From positions 35,815,054-35,879,053 of the forward strand of contig NC_092460.1 in the NCBI RefSeq assembly GCF_047495875.1: a stretch of 64,000 nucleotides of DNA, written 5' to 3'. The stretch's first letter is position 1. Each line of letters starts with the position of its first letter. The notes beneath the pieces are model-generated. The model worked only from the letters and a program-made list of their open reading frames with translations. It was not told the DNA's origin and made no database searches. The translations under genes and the position numbers were made by a program. Shown here piece after piece: positions 22,601-36,367 of the stretch. The stretch is from Pithys albifrons albifrons. Lineage: Eukaryota; Chordata; Aves; Passeriformes; Thamnophilidae.

Positions 22601-25354
22601 TTCTAGGTTTACGCACTTAAAGACTCTTCTGAATAATAAATATTACATAAATTACAGTAGTTGAGCCTAGTCCTTAGTAATAGGTCACACTATGCAGGAC
22701 TTCAAATTTCCTCTCCACAGCTCTTCTCACAACTCCATAAATTATGAAACTGTTTTCCTCTGATATTTAACCTCAACACCCTTTTTGCTGTTTTCTTCTT
22801 CCCTCCCTGCATGACTCTAATGATGAATGACAGCCACCCATCCTTTAACTTCTAAATAGCTGTAGATTATTAGCTCTCCCTTGAGTCTTTATGATTATTT
22901 TTGCAAAAGCTGAATTTTGAGCTGGATAAGCATAGCTTAAATCTTGCTTTAGAAGTAAGGACAACTTCCAGTGTTTGATTCTTCTCATATACACAGCCAG
23001 TAGGAAGCTATTTGTTTAGCTGTACCTTTCAGCTAAATCAGATTCAAACAGAAAACTAAGCACTGCTGAGGCATCCTGTGGATTTGTGAAATTCTCTTGA
23101 GATTTTAGCATCTGCCAGTGGTGAGTTGACTGTAAATGAGAAATTGATGTGTATTTCATTTTTAATAGTTTTATTATCCTAACTTTGCTGTGCTGTCTCA
23201 AATAAACCTATGCTGAAATACATTTGCCAGGTAAATGGAACTGTACAATTCACTACATTTTCTGGCATGTGAGGATCTCTGAAGAGAACAGTATGGTCTT
23301 TCATAGGGCTTCTTTTAAGTTAAAGGCCTATAATGTGCCACCTATTTCTGCAATTTCCTTCACATTTTTAGTTCTGTTGCATTTTCAAAAAAAGAGAGTC
23401 TTCAGTCCAGTGAAATGCATGTAATTAAATCTGGCAGAAACAAAGAAAGAAGAGCCAGGAAACCTACTGGCATGAAGATACAAACTGAAAACAAAAAAAC
23501 CCCTCTAAGTAGTAAAGGATATCATATCCCTGATGGATGCAGCTTGGCCAGGAAAGAAAGTATAAAAGAATTGCTTAAAAGAATAGACAGGTAGGTTTTA
23601 TGGGGCAGTTTAAGTATTTTAAAAGTAATCAGAAAGGAAGAGGGAACAAACTACTAGAATAATGATTAAGATATTCCTTCAGTTTTAGCTTGCAGACAAC
23701 AGTAGCAGGATTTTCTGTTCGTGATTATTTTAATTTTCTTGAAGGCTTCTAAAGAAAACACCCTATGAGTGTATGAAGATTAGAAAATGGTAAGGACTTA
23801 AAGAAAGTACAGAAAGAGAACAAATACCATCAGTAAAAAGGACAGTGGATTTTCGTAAGTTTCTGCTGAAACAGAGTTATATATTCACTGTTCATTGTGA
23901 GAAGTCATGCAAACCCTCCTCATCTCCACACATTGCAAAGGTCATGGTCCTATTCACCAGCTAGCACTTTGGCTGATTGATTGGCAGATAGATCTGTCAA
24001 ATTTACTCACAGAAAATATACTTTAAGTGATGCTTTAAGTGATTTTCTACATAAAATTCTGACTAAAACAACTAAGAATAAGTTTAAGATGTCATGGAGA
24101 CCATATGGTGAACCATATCCTAGGAGAGAACAAGAGTGGGAAGAAATTAACAAAAGTAGTTTTCCATTTGAAATCTGTATGATCTAGAAAGTTCTTCCCA
24201 CCCCAGAGGCAAACTTTGTTCTCTGCTACATTAAAACTAAAGACTAAACCATGGAAAACATGATTATTTACATATTTAACCTTCTTACTTGCACATTTAT
24301 ACACACAAAGCATGCCATATCCTACATAGTTGTCTATTATTTGTCCTACCATAGCTTTCTGCTTTAGTACCTTCATGTTTTTTGCCAAGAAAGCTAAAAA
24401 TGGGTAAAGGCAGTGGGGAAAAAAAAAATCACATTCTGATGCTTAAAATAAAGAGTTGTCTATTCTTACCGGTGCATACATCCCCATTTAAGTTATCACT
24501 AAATTTCATGTATATTAAGTATAAGCACTTCTAAAACTTTATCAGTAGCATGTTCTGTACATTAAAGTGTCAAATTAATTGTATAATGTTACTTTGTTCT
24601 TATCTTACTTCTTTGCATAAGCCCATGTTTGGTCTCCACATTGACATATGTAACAAGTAACAAGTAAGATGCAAAGGGGCAAGATAAGCTCTAGTTCTAT
24701 CTCTTTTATAAATACTATGTTGGGCATTCTGTTGTGAATTCCAAAGGAACATTTTAAATTCTGCTTATATTAAAACAATGACAATCCGATTCCACAATTC
24801 TAAATCAATTTGGCTTTCAAAGGTGTAAGAACAAAATCTGTCTCCAAGCTATCACATTTTATTATAATTACTGTTTAGATATTCTAAGCTCTGAAACTCA
24901 ATAGGTACTGTGCTACAGAAAGTGAAAATCAACAATAATACTGTGAGAGTCAAAGGCTTAGTGATTCTATAACCACAGGCAGCTTCTCTGGTCAAGGAGG
25001 GGTAGGTGGAGTCCCATCTTCCCCTACTGTGCCTGCTCCATACAGGGGATGAAATATGGAAGTCTCTCTGACTTGGCGTGTGGTTTTGAAGGAATGTCCT
25101 TTCCTGTGCAATTGCCCTGACAGAGTTAGAATTTAGCAGGAAGTTTCTAGGAAAGCATTTAAGCCTATCATGGAAGTTGGGTCTTCACCTTTACAACCTA
25201 CATCATAAAGTTTCCTCTTCAAAATGGTTACAGCCATGCACAGTGCTGGACAGTGACGTACCTTTTTTGGTGGCTGCTTCCTGATTCTAGTTTAATTTCC
25301 TAAATCCTAGCCATGGTACCTCACAGGGCTGCAAGTACACTCTGCATGTGCCAG

Positions 25355-25432
25355 TAAAAAAAACCACACAAAACCCCCCAAACAAACCAAACAAAAAAAC
25401 CCCAAACAAACAAACAAAGAAACAAACAAACA
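25355..25432. repeat. C/A-rich simple repeat (CAAA units)
   Basis: A and C only over nearly the whole stretch, with CAAA/ACAA units. It is of the same kind as the tracts at 27601 and 61226 on the other strand. Confidence 0.8.
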
Positions 25433-27600
25433 ATAGCAGAGTGTTAACAATTATGTCTGGACTCTCATTTCTAGTAATTTGAGTAGCAAGATAACCAGAC
25501 AAGAAATTGCAAGTATGGCTGTTCTATACACACACAAAATGATGGCCCACTAGCAACACACCTTAAATGATGGCATTTCTAACACTGCCTTCCTTGGGTT
25601 TCTTTCTGTCATCAAGAAAATTCCCTGAATAAACAAGTGTACTGGTGTTATTTCCCTGGCTAGTAGGCCATGCAATGCAGATACAGTTATAGAAAACTCT
25701 AACTCCACTAAGGCTTGGCTTTTTACCAAACTCAGTAAGTGAAGTCAACAGCAAAATACATGGGGCACCAATAAGCTGTTCTGAGTAGGAGGGACCAGCT
25801 CTGTACCTTCTGCCTTAGGCATAATTTTGTATTTCAGGCAATGGTTTATAATCATCCTTCCCTGAAATTAGAGGTAAGAGTGTAAAATCTTCTTCTACAC
25901 TTCCCCCTCCCATCCTCTCCATGCCATCTTTATTGATTAAAGGAACATTCATTGTTTTTTAAATTATTTTTTTAAACGTTGGCTTCTGGGGCTTTAAAAA
26001 ATCAATGCACTTGCTCCAAGTATTAGATGCAATGTTGCTACTGAATTTATCTGTGAAATGTACCATGATTATGTTTTCAATTTATGAAAGTTCTTCCTTT
26101 CCACTGCATAAATGAGTATGTTATCATTTGTCTGCCTTGAGAGGTGCCCACAAAGTGGAAGAGCATAAGCAAGAGAGACATGCTCATAGAACAAAAAATA
26201 TCTATTAAACTGTACATTTAACTTTGTAGTGATCAAAATAAGTTAGAAGTTTCAGGAAGTTGTGAAGAGCTTTCCAGCTCAGATGCCTGATAATGGGGCT
26301 TGATGTGATGGGCTATGATACATCTCTCCAAGCTCTGTGATGCTGCCTTCTAACCCAGGCAATGAGGAAGTGCCTCCAATGATTTTCATTTCCTTAGCCG
26401 TGTAAATGTGAGCTTGAGCTTAATCATCAGGCCAGACACCGTTTTTTTTGCTCTGGTAAGGATAATTTAGAGCCCCCAGCCCAAGGCTTACAGAAATGGC
26501 TAGTGATTTTGAGTACCCTCTCTAAACTATACTAAATCTTATAAAAACTAAGCACATGCCTGCAGGACAAATTCAGGTTCTCTTTAAGACACTGCAAACT
26601 GAAGTTCCACCAAAGAAAGAATCCAGAATTTGGAGTGATTGGAAACTTATTGTCTCTTTTATGGTACTGATAAATTTGGTATATTGTGGTGCATAGAAAT
26701 GATATAACATAGAGCTGAACTGCCGATTTCCTTGCTACAGGACATACTGAAAGCTGCATGTTTATGTGGAATCCATTTTGATTTGGAAAAAAAATCATAG
26801 AAGAAAAAATGCAAAAGTACTCTTAAAGTAAAAACATCTGTGTAAGGAAGCCTCTGAGTTGCAGATTACAGGAAGGTGAAGGGTAATACAGTGTAACTAC
26901 ATTTGGCCCATTCTTATAGTCTTCCCTGGGTAAATGTTGTAGGTCACCATTGGAGACAGGATGCACTACACTGACTTTTGGGCTGATTTAGTGCAGTTGC
27001 AGTTAGACAAAGATCAGCTCTCATTCATTTCACTTACTCATGGTTTGCCAGTGATGGTAACCCAAGTCCTCAAAATATGCATGAATTTATAAAGAGCATT
27101 TATTTTATATTCTGCTCATGTTTTATATGAACTTGGATCTTTCAGCCGTATCTCAGTAATCACAAGAAATCAGAGAGCTGTTTTGTGGATGATAGAAATG
27201 AGGAACTGAGTTGACGAAATGTCAGTGCCAAACATAATACAGGATAGAGTTGAATGAATGTTCAAAACCAGTTCAGTTAAAAAACCTATGATCCAAAGTC
27301 AGTGAAGGTAATGGTGAAAGAAAGCTGGATCCTATCCAGTGCTACTGCACTTTTGAAAAGGATAGAAATCTGTGAAAAAGAGAACTAAGAGAAAAAGTCT
27401 CAGAAATCCATTTATATGGAAAGTACTCCTCTCCTTCAACCCACTCTCTCAATTTGCATATACATGTCTCTCAGCAGTTAAATCATGCAACCTAGACATC
27501 TGTAAAATAGACATCTTTAAGGAAATGCAATCCCTCTTTCTGAAGGTCAGCTTCCCAGTTCTTCATGCACCTACAAAATATTGTGGATATGAGAAGAACG

Positions 27601-27644
27601 GGGGATTTTTGTTGGTTTTGGGGGGGTTTTTTGGTTTTTTTTTA
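27601..27644. repeat. G/T-rich low-complexity tract
   Basis: Runs of T alternating with runs of G, including one run of seven G. Confidence 0.75.
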
Positions 27645-29315
27645 AAGATGATTTGTTCTGTGATCCAGAACTTCTTTCTGTGTTGTTACCATGAAGCAAA
27701 AAACCTGTATTGATATTATCTTCTGTGAGGAGGAAATTAAAGGGACAAACCATCTCAGATCCTGATCAGGAGAGAAATACTAGTTCTTTGGCACGACTAC
27801 AGGTGCACTCCCAGTGGTGGCACCAAGAGAGACAAAGTGATGACATTTTCCCATCTTTTCATGTCAGCAATCTTCATAATAGCCAAAATGAACAATGCAT
27901 ACACTGCATCCGCTACACACTGAGAAGCTTGGTGACAGACTGAGTCATCTTAAATACCCTGTGAAGCACCTGACAGGACTGATATTCTGCACCACACCCG
28001 GGTGCAGAGCTGCATCTTCAAAGAACAATCAAGCTCTTCATTTGCAGAAATGCCACCCATACACAAACCCAAAATTAGACAGAAGATCTAATCTGAAAAT
28101 GTGACATGCTCTGACAAAAAAAATCTCAAAATCTCTTGCTACTCTGGGGTGTGGAAAACAACACACTGCCCATATATTCTGTGTTACAAAGATCTTTTCT
28201 AAATTAGAAATGGATTCTAATAATTTAATAATGATAGATAAGATAATAATAGTATGGTCAAGAATGTGATCTTTCAGAATGTTTGTTTCCACTATTTCCA
28301 CTGTGCATAAAAAAGACATGTATGCAAATGTGAAAATGCTAATAGTTCAGATATAAAACAAGGATACAAGTATTCCTAGAAAATTCCATCTAAAGGGAAA
28401 CAACAGCCAATATTCAGATTTAGATTATTGAACAACTATTTTTAATAATGTGAAGGTAAGTGTATAAAGTCATGTCTCAAGTAAAACTTTAGGTGAGGTT
28501 TGTTGGGGTTTTTTTTAAGGTACAGCATGAAACTGAGATTACAAAGCTGGTGCAGCTTGTGCTTACCCAAGACAAGCAAGGGCTTGATAAACCAAATTTG
28601 TTCAAGCATTTCATCTGCATGATTAATGTTTTCACAGGTAGGTCACTTAATGCAAAATACCTCCCAAGTTTTCTGAGGAAATGTAACTGCTGACACAGAT
28701 TCTGTCCCCTGACATCTGCTATTACATCATGGGTAGGACTATCTCAAACATCAAGAAAGTCTCCTGACAAACAAGCAGCTCCCAATGTAAGTGGGGGTGG
28801 AACATAAGGCACCACAACAGAATTTATTCAAAGTGTGGAGAACTGACTTTAAAGTTTCATTCAACCTAGTTCAGAAAGATAGGTTACATGTGGGACTGTA
28901 TGTATTTACATAGATTATTGGGTAATCTAGAACCATACTTCAGTCCTCCTTATCTCCCATTAGTCACTCCATGTCTGTACAGCAGTTTGAAGATATGGAC
29001 TGCTATGTGAGTGCTAAGTATTTGACTGATCACCTGTTACCAGAAACTGACTGAACCTGTTATAGAGAATGAAATACGCTTTTCATTATCCTGGTAAATA
29101 GAAAACCTTCTCAGCCAAGAAGACAGGGCTAATACGTTCAACTCAAGGTCATCACAAGAGTTGCAACTCTATTTTCACTTTGACACAGACAGAGGTAAAA
29201 GCCCAGTCAGTGAACCACAGCATGATACTGTGCTGAGCAAACTGAAGCACTGAATTAATCAGCATGTGAGCATTCTGCTTATTGTTATTTTCCTACTTGG
29301 TTAATTCTCCCTTAC

Positions 29316-29504
29316 CTGAAAGTCAGAAGTCCAAGTGCTTCTAAAGGGTTAGAAAATCTCCAGCTCCTCAACATGGCATACATTTCTGACACAGTCGTTC
29401 GATCCCAGCTGGGTGCACTGCCCAGGACCAGAGGAAGGGAGCAATTTTGATTATTGCAGTGGTAGCGATAAAACCATAAGATTCTTCTCTGTTGCTCTGA
29501 GAGT
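29316..29504 (-). CDS. PIK3C2G: PIK3C2G exon: PIK helical domain, first part
   Basis: Exon of 189 nt: one entering base, 62 codons, two leaving bases. The acceptor is TTTTCCAG|ACTC and the donor is TTTCAG|GTAAGG. The translation contains LSEQQRRILWFYRYHC, then LPLVLGSAPSWD, then ALGLLTF. These are hallmark segments of the PIK accessory (helical) domain of class II enzymes: (L/W)WxxRYxC, then LPLVLxSAPxW, then ALxLL. The NNQNCS residues between them favour the gamma isoform. The leaving AG joins T of the next exon to give Ser, reading LLTFSFPDQDIRR. Confidence 0.95.
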
Positions 29505-32500
29505 CTGGAAAAGAAGATTAGAAATTCGGTTTGAAATTAAAACCACCTGGAGCTTTGTGTAGCAACAAACTTTATTGTACAGAGGGGCCAAGTCACACAG
29601 TACACTGCTTTTCAGCTAACTACATTGCTTTCCTTGGGGGAGGATATCATTTTCTGCAGACCAGTTTTTATAAGAAAAGTGATACTTATACTCTTGATCT
29701 GTCAGCCTTAGGTCATATAAAAATGAAGTGTCAAAAGACACACATATGATTATTTCATATCCCAGTCACTCTCACTCTCTGTTGATGGTGTTGTTTGTTT
29801 GTCTTTACTGTTGTTGGTTTGGGTGTTTTGGATTTTTTTGCAAGGTACAGTTATCACCAGATAAATTATTGTTACATCCAGCTGCTACACACTGTCTCTA
29901 ACTACTGTAGACAGACAAAACTGCTAGTCATAGCTTTCGTTTCTGCCTTGCTTTGACTGTTTAATGCAGGTGTTATCTATTTTTAATATATTTTCATTTA
30001 AAATAGGGTTTAAGTACATCCATGCACATACACAAAAACATGAACATGTGCACGTGTACAAACACACCGAGTGTGATTATCCCTAGCGCTAGTATGGGTT
30101 TGGAAAAGTGAAGAAAAGCTCCCAGCAACTTTCACATCTGTTTACAAAGTCTGGCATGCTATGCTTTGCTGTACTTACAAAAAAGGATTCAATATACAAA
30201 ATTCCCCATAGATATTAGATATCTAAATGTCATATTGATAAAATGATCAGTCATCACACCGTATTTCACCACAGTGCAAAATTCCTCAGAATAATTTCTG
30301 TTTTATATTCTCTGATTTGTCAATGATTCGGATGTCTTTGCCTCATATATATTAAATCCCAGGTTTTGACACACCAGAAAACAGAAAAATAAATTCCTCT
30401 TGAGAAACAAGCTCAAACTCCTTAATTTGAAGTCAGAGCCTTCAAAAGCAAGCTCTGAGAGTGCAAACCGATCTTCAGTTCACACAAATCATTACTGAAA
30501 TCAAGAACATTGGTTTTCTTTGTCATAATTTGATCAGATTGGTGACCCATTTATTTATTAACATAACATAATTTGTGACTTTAAACAGACAGATATTTTG
30601 GAAGGTGTGAGAAATCCCTTAGAAAGCAGCAAGTAAACAGGTTTTTTCAGTCAAGCATTTAATTATCCAGATGTGTAAACAGAGCTCAAAATCCCAGTGT
30701 TTACATTCTTTCCAACTTTGTCTTCCTTCAATTTGCAATATTTTGGGACATTCTTACCCAAAGAAAATATCTTAGCCCCACTGTAACTGTCAAGATTGTG
30801 CCTTTCACAACTCATAGCTATGAGTTCCTTTGGTTTTGTACACACTAAAGAACTTTTCTGCTTTGCCCTTCGAATTGCCAAGTGTTTAGGAACAGAGAAC
30901 AGCAGCACAAAGATGGGCATGTTTTTTTACTGTCACAAGAGTGAATGTTAACTTCATTTTTTTAGGAAAATAAGCTCAAAAATGTATGCAGAGATGAACC
31001 TAACTGTGATACAAATTCTGTTGTGACTTCCAGTAACCATTTCAGAAAAAGTACCATTTTGGTAATCACTTCAAGAAACAGCTTCAGAATTCAGAGTATG
31101 TCTATGGTGACAGTAGATAGATGCCTTCGTGATTGTGTGAAGTCACACACAGAAAAAGATAAAAGTAGGCCTAAGACTTTACTGACGGCCTTGGTTATCT
31201 TGTGCATTTGGATGGTATTCTGCAGGACAGTTCAGCTGAAGAACCCCTTTTACATGTTAACTTTCTATAGAGATTTAAGTTTTCAAACAGCATCCTCCTA
31301 ACTAGACAATCTGATGTTTAGATGAAAGCATCTAAAGCTTCTACTGAGCTTCCAAAGGGAGATAAGAAATCAATCCTTGTATCATGTTTTCTAGATAACA
31401 GATTTCTCCCTCTGACTTTACTCCAGAGGCAAAGCCATTTTCTCTTTCCATGCTTGAAAGATCAGAGACAAAATTAAAGGTTGGGGGAGTAGGGGTTTTT
31501 AGGTTTTGATTTTAAGTTTCTTAGTTGTAACAAAAGTTAACATATACATGTAACAGGACCTTTAAGATAGATGGTAAAAGTATTTTGCATACACATGGCA
31601 TCTGAAGATTGTTATGCTAATAAGGACATTTCTTTGGCTCCCAAGGGATAAGATGCTAATAAACCATCTTTACTGCTAAAAATTCAGCTTATATTCTTTT
31701 AGCTAGAGTTGTACCTAAATTTCCCTCCATATAAGAAATAGATTAAAATATATAGCCTTTTACATAACGCAAATAAACCCCAAAAGCCTTAAAAGGTAAA
31801 TAATTCAGTAATGTTCAGTTTAAGTTTTTATTAATCCTTAAGCTAAATGAAGAAAACAGCTTCTGTGAAAGCTTTGTTAGCTGGTCTGAATTGTTACCTT
31901 TTTTTAGGGAGAGGGGGGAAATGGCAAAAAAATGAGTTTAAAAGCTTCTGAGATCCTTTGGCTGTTTATGTTCAGTACTCAAACAGAACAAGACAAAAAG
32001 GCAAAAAGGAAAGAGCAGCAAAGATAGAAAATGCAAATTTCTGGCCCCTGGTACTGATTTTCACGTGGAAGTTTCTCTGCCATGGAGACCAGAAAAGTGT
32101 GCAGCATTACTGTGTTTTTTTTAGACCTCTCCTACTATTCCCCTGACTGGAAGGGCCTTTCTAATTACAATGCACAGCAAAAGCACTCTCAGGACCACCT
32201 GTAGTCAAACTAGATTCTTACCATGTAAGTGACAAAAAGGAAGCCGAAAAAGAGGAAAAATGTATAAGGAAAATGATGAATGAAGGAAATAAAGATAGCA
32301 GAAACCAGACTGTCATCTTCCTGGCTCCAAACCGGTGTCTGATCCTTACGCTGGTACCCACACTTCACACTGGAATACAGCAGGTTGTACCAGGGTTGGA
32401 GAGCAGCCTTTATCTCAGATGGCTAGTCTTTCAGGGTTTGTACTTCAAACACAGTAATCGTAATCCTAAAAGGAATCAGAGGCTCACTTCTGAAATATTT

Positions 32501-35500
32501 TCAGAACTCAGCCAAAGCAGCTGCAGTAATTAATGAATTCTCCTCTTGGCATTTTCTGGTTTGGTGATGATGCCAAAGATCCCACAGTGTAGGGCTGTGA
32601 GAGCCATGTGGGCACAAGAGCCATGTGGTGAAGCTCATTACCTTCAGTCCCACTGAATAACATCTTCATTAATCAACATCCAAGGGATGCTGGCCATGGG
32701 GACCAGTGATCTGAGCCACCTAACACAGAGACAGGAGGCTGAGATTCAGCTACTGAGAAGACTATAGGTCTGGACCAGGTACTGGGTAATACTATGTCCA
32801 TGGAACAGGAAGAGGGCCAAGGACCAGCAACCAAATCAGTGTGGTTGTGAACCTTGGAGGATCATGTGTCTGGGTGTCAGCAGCTGGGGAAAGCAGGAAG
32901 ATATGGAGTCAGCTACTGAATAGACTAAGCACAGCTACTGGAACAATCAATATTTTTATACTATATATAAAAATGTGTATATATATGTGCATATATTCCA
33001 CCAGCAGACTTAAATCCTGATAAGGCAGAGAGGAGGAACAGGATCAGGTTGTCTGAGCTGTTCATTTTGTGGCAGTGTTGACATTTTGGGTGGTAAGGTA
33101 CAGCTTTTTCCTTCTGTTGATTTATTGCTACTATCAGGAACACACGGTGCACCTTTGTGATGGCTGAATCTGGGGACACAGCCCCACAGCAGCCTTGTGT
33201 TTGTAACATGACTGGATTCAACAGCCTATAACAAAGACAACCATGCAGCTGTCTGTGCTTAATCATTGTTTCTTCCTTTTCTACCACCGGATTAAGAACA
33301 TGTTTTATCCATTCATATATTCCCTCTGCTTCCAGTAGAATGAACAGAAGGATCCTGACAGGCTGAGAAAAGTTTCTTGTGTCTTCTGATCACAGAAACC
33401 CACATATCTCAAAATTGTATTTAAGGCTTACAAGCCTGAAGCATCATCATGCAGCCATGTTGCCACTAGGAGTCTACTTAGGTTCCTCTCTTTTTCTTGA
33501 CATATGGAAAAAAGGAAGGAAGAAATCTTTAGATATCATGGTCATAGTATATTTGGATACTGATATGTTACAAATTTTTTAAAGAAAATCTAATGAATGA
33601 AGAAGGTAAAAAAGAATTCCTTTGATTTAGATACAACAAAAATTGCAGGTTGACAGATTCCTCTTGATCACTAAGTACTAAAGAATTGAATTTATTCATT
33701 CAAAGCCCTTCACCTTCATGATTCATTTGGTAGACCAGCTTTGCCTGTAAGATAGGATAGCAGAAAGCAAGAAAGTGCTGAAAAACACAGGGCTACCATT
33801 TTCTTTCCTCCAAGAATCTGTTATTGAACTTACCAAAGCTTTAATTCCAAATTTGTCACTTTCAGCACTCTCTTCCCTTCATATTCCCACAAACCCCAAA
33901 ACTGCTGCACTGGGGATGTTATAGGGCTACCCTTGCCTGGTCTTTGTTATATCTATTGAATGAACCTGTTACCCATGAATTTGTGTATATCCTTCATGAA
34001 TGTGATGATATTGTCTGCCTTCACAGCTTTGTGACCTCAGTTTAAAAGCTCACCACTGATTGTCTTAAGTAATTATGTCTTAAGAAGTAATTTCTCCCAG
34101 TTATTAACAATAGATATCCTACATGTTTCATTGAATGTCCCTAGTTCTAATAATGTAGAACAGATGAGGCATTCAACTTGTCTATCATCATCATGATTTT
34201 ATAAAAATTAATCATACACAGACATCATTTAGTCTTTTCTTTCTATGAATTCCCAGCCTTTCTAGGTTCTCTTCATCAAACAGCCGCTTAATCCCTTTAA
34301 TGATTTTAGTTGCCCTTCCCTGTACACTTTTCACATCTACTGTGTCTTTCCTGAGTTGTGGAGACAAGAACTATGCAGCATACTCAAAATACAGCACATC
34401 AAGGTTTTAGATAGCAGTGAAATGGCACACACTGGCTCCTTCTTTACACCCTTCCTGACAATGCCCAGTATTTTGTTGCACTTTCAGTTGTTGGTGCACA
34501 TTGCATTCACAAGTTCAGGGCAATATCAGAAGTCATGTCAAGATGTATTTCCTGCATTTTAACTGCCACTTCTGAGTTCAGTGTCATGTAGAGTTGCTTA
34601 GGTAATTTTTCCTTAAATGTACCCCCTTAAATTTATCCACTCCGAAGCTCATCTGCCATGTTTTTGGCCAATTTTGTAAAGTCCTTCTAGATCATTCCTC
34701 TGTGGCCAGTCTGGCAGAGTTTAGTACCATCTGCAAACACAGAGATTTCCCTGCCCACTTCTTTTTTCCTGTCGTCAGTGAAGGTACTGAACAAAACTGT
34801 TCCCAACCAACCTTGTGCACTGGAAGACCCTACTAGTGATTCCTTCATTCTGAAAGTCCTGCTTTAAACATCCCAGCTTTGTCTTTAACCAGTTTTATTC
34901 TAAACTCATCACAGAATAATTTCTTTTCCAATCTGATGAGGAAGCTTGGCAAAGTTTTCTGAACATACCAATGCTTTATGTCCACTAAATCCCCAAAATC
35001 CCCAATATCCACAGACCCACTGAAAACCTCCTAGGAGAGCAGCATTTTGAGCAAGCAGGATTTGTATTTGCAGAAGCCACTGTGGCTCTTCCCTGATGAA
35101 TTACTTCATACTTAGATAAATTCTTAATGATCTTATTCCTTCTTACTGAACCCACCATGAACAGAGGTCAGATGCACTAGCTTGAAGTTCCCCAAATCAC
35201 TCTGAAGCATATTTTACAGCTGGAAATTTTCATGGCACCTTGTCAGTACCATGGCACCGTGACTATTCAAAATAAAATACTGACATCCCATTCACATTGT
35301 AAAATAAACAAACCTCAAACCAGATATCCCATGGTTAATAAAAATAATTTTATATTTCATCCTTTCTTTTTAGAAGCTGAGGTAAACAAACATCAAATAC
35401 ACCAGCAAATGGGTCTCTTTTTTCCTTTAAAAAAATAAAATTAAAGCCCCATGCCATGATCACAGAAATCAGCACAGAAAAATCTTTTTAAAAGACACAT

Positions 35501-36236
35501 TGAATGACACTGAGAGGGCTGAATCAACTTTACCTTATTTAGTTGTTGTACAATTAATGACTTTCAACCTGTGTTGGAGGATTAATTCACACAATTAACT
35601 GTCATTAGTTTAATGGCTCTCTGTAAGCACCAAATTCCACTCTGATTATACCCAAAATTATTTTATGCAGTACATAATCCTAATTTGTAGTGTAATATAC
35701 ATATAGCTGAGCATACTAATCTGCCTCAGTATATACAGTGTGTTTTGTGTCACTTTGTCTTTATTCACCTTCTGTGAAACCTAAACTTCACATACTTCTT
35801 TGCTCACTTATGACTTGAAATAGATTTTTCAAATGCCATTTATTTGAAGTCTGAGTGTATAATAACTGAAGAAGGCTAATTTCCATTGAACCCAAAGGTA
35901 TTCTTGCTAATACCGATACAGATGTACTGCAACATCTGAAAACCTTGTTTTTTGAATCAAAAATTAGTTTCTCGCTTCAAAGACATGAAAAGATACAGTA
36001 ATGGAAAGGGAAAAACAATCCTTTTCCAAACTGGTAAAATACACTGCCACCTCCAGGGACTTACTAGACTTCGCTGTGATCTGTTCTCTGATTTAGAGGT
36101 GTTAGTTCCCAAATCAGTCAATCTAGGCTCATCGAGAGGAAAATTTTGTTTTTAAAGAATTGGATACACTTAACTGTGATTGATAGGATAAGTACAGCAA
36201 GCCAAGAATGGGCAGGGCTACCCAGCTACAACTTAC
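29505..36236 (-). other. PIK3C2G intron (6.7 kb)
   Basis: Holds an old antisense CR1-family copy (33990-35210) and a small TA-rich stretch (32958-32998). The more GC-balanced part at 32560-32940 (two GAGCCATGTGG units near 32600-32625) looks like an old repeat, but I could not name it. Confidence 0.85.
33990..35210 (-). repeat. Old CR1-family LINE copy (antisense), degraded
   Basis: About 1.2 kb resembling the complement of an old CR1 lineage shared with reptiles. Landmarks are TTTCATTGAATGTCCCTAGT near 34127, TTTTAGTTGCCCTTCCCTGT near 34304, ACAGCACATCAAGG near 34392, a CATCTGCAAACAC segment near 34730 and a TGGCTCTTCCCTGATGAA segment near 35084. It is heavily mutated with no open frame. 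The ends are approximate. Confidence 0.75.
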
Positions 36237-36367
36237 AGCAACAGAGAACGCATTTGAGAAAGTCTTGCAATGTGCTTCAGGCACTCTTGGGTTGGCTCTT
36301 CAAATTCACCTCTTCTTTCTTCAGGTTCAGGTTTAATGAATTCCAGATTAGAGTCTGGAAAGTTAAT
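36237..36367 (-). CDS. PIK3C2G: PIK3C2G exon: C2-to-helical linker
   Basis: Exon of 131 nt: 43 codons plus two bases. The donor is TTGCT|GTAAGT. The acceptor (TTTATAAAG|ATTAAC) is preceded by an unbroken run of 15 T on the minus strand (A run at 36374-36388), so the pyrimidine tract is a homopolymer separated from the AG. The translation begins INFPDSNLEFIKPEPEE and ends with EEPTQECLKHIARLSQMRSL. This is the acidic linker and first helix before the PIK helical domain. The leaving CT plus the first A of exon 29316-29504 gives Leu, in frame with LSEQQRR. Confidence 0.92.

Larger units (their letters stand above)
18513..29315 (-). other. PIK3C2G intron (10.8 kb)
   Basis: Mostly AT-rich unique sequence. 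It contains a T-rich low-complexity tract with GTTT repeats (19025-19119), a CR1 3' tail (19589-19634), a C/A-rich tract (25355-25432) and a G/T-rich tract (27601-27644). No exon was recognised, and the flanking exons join in phase without one. Confidence 0.85.
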
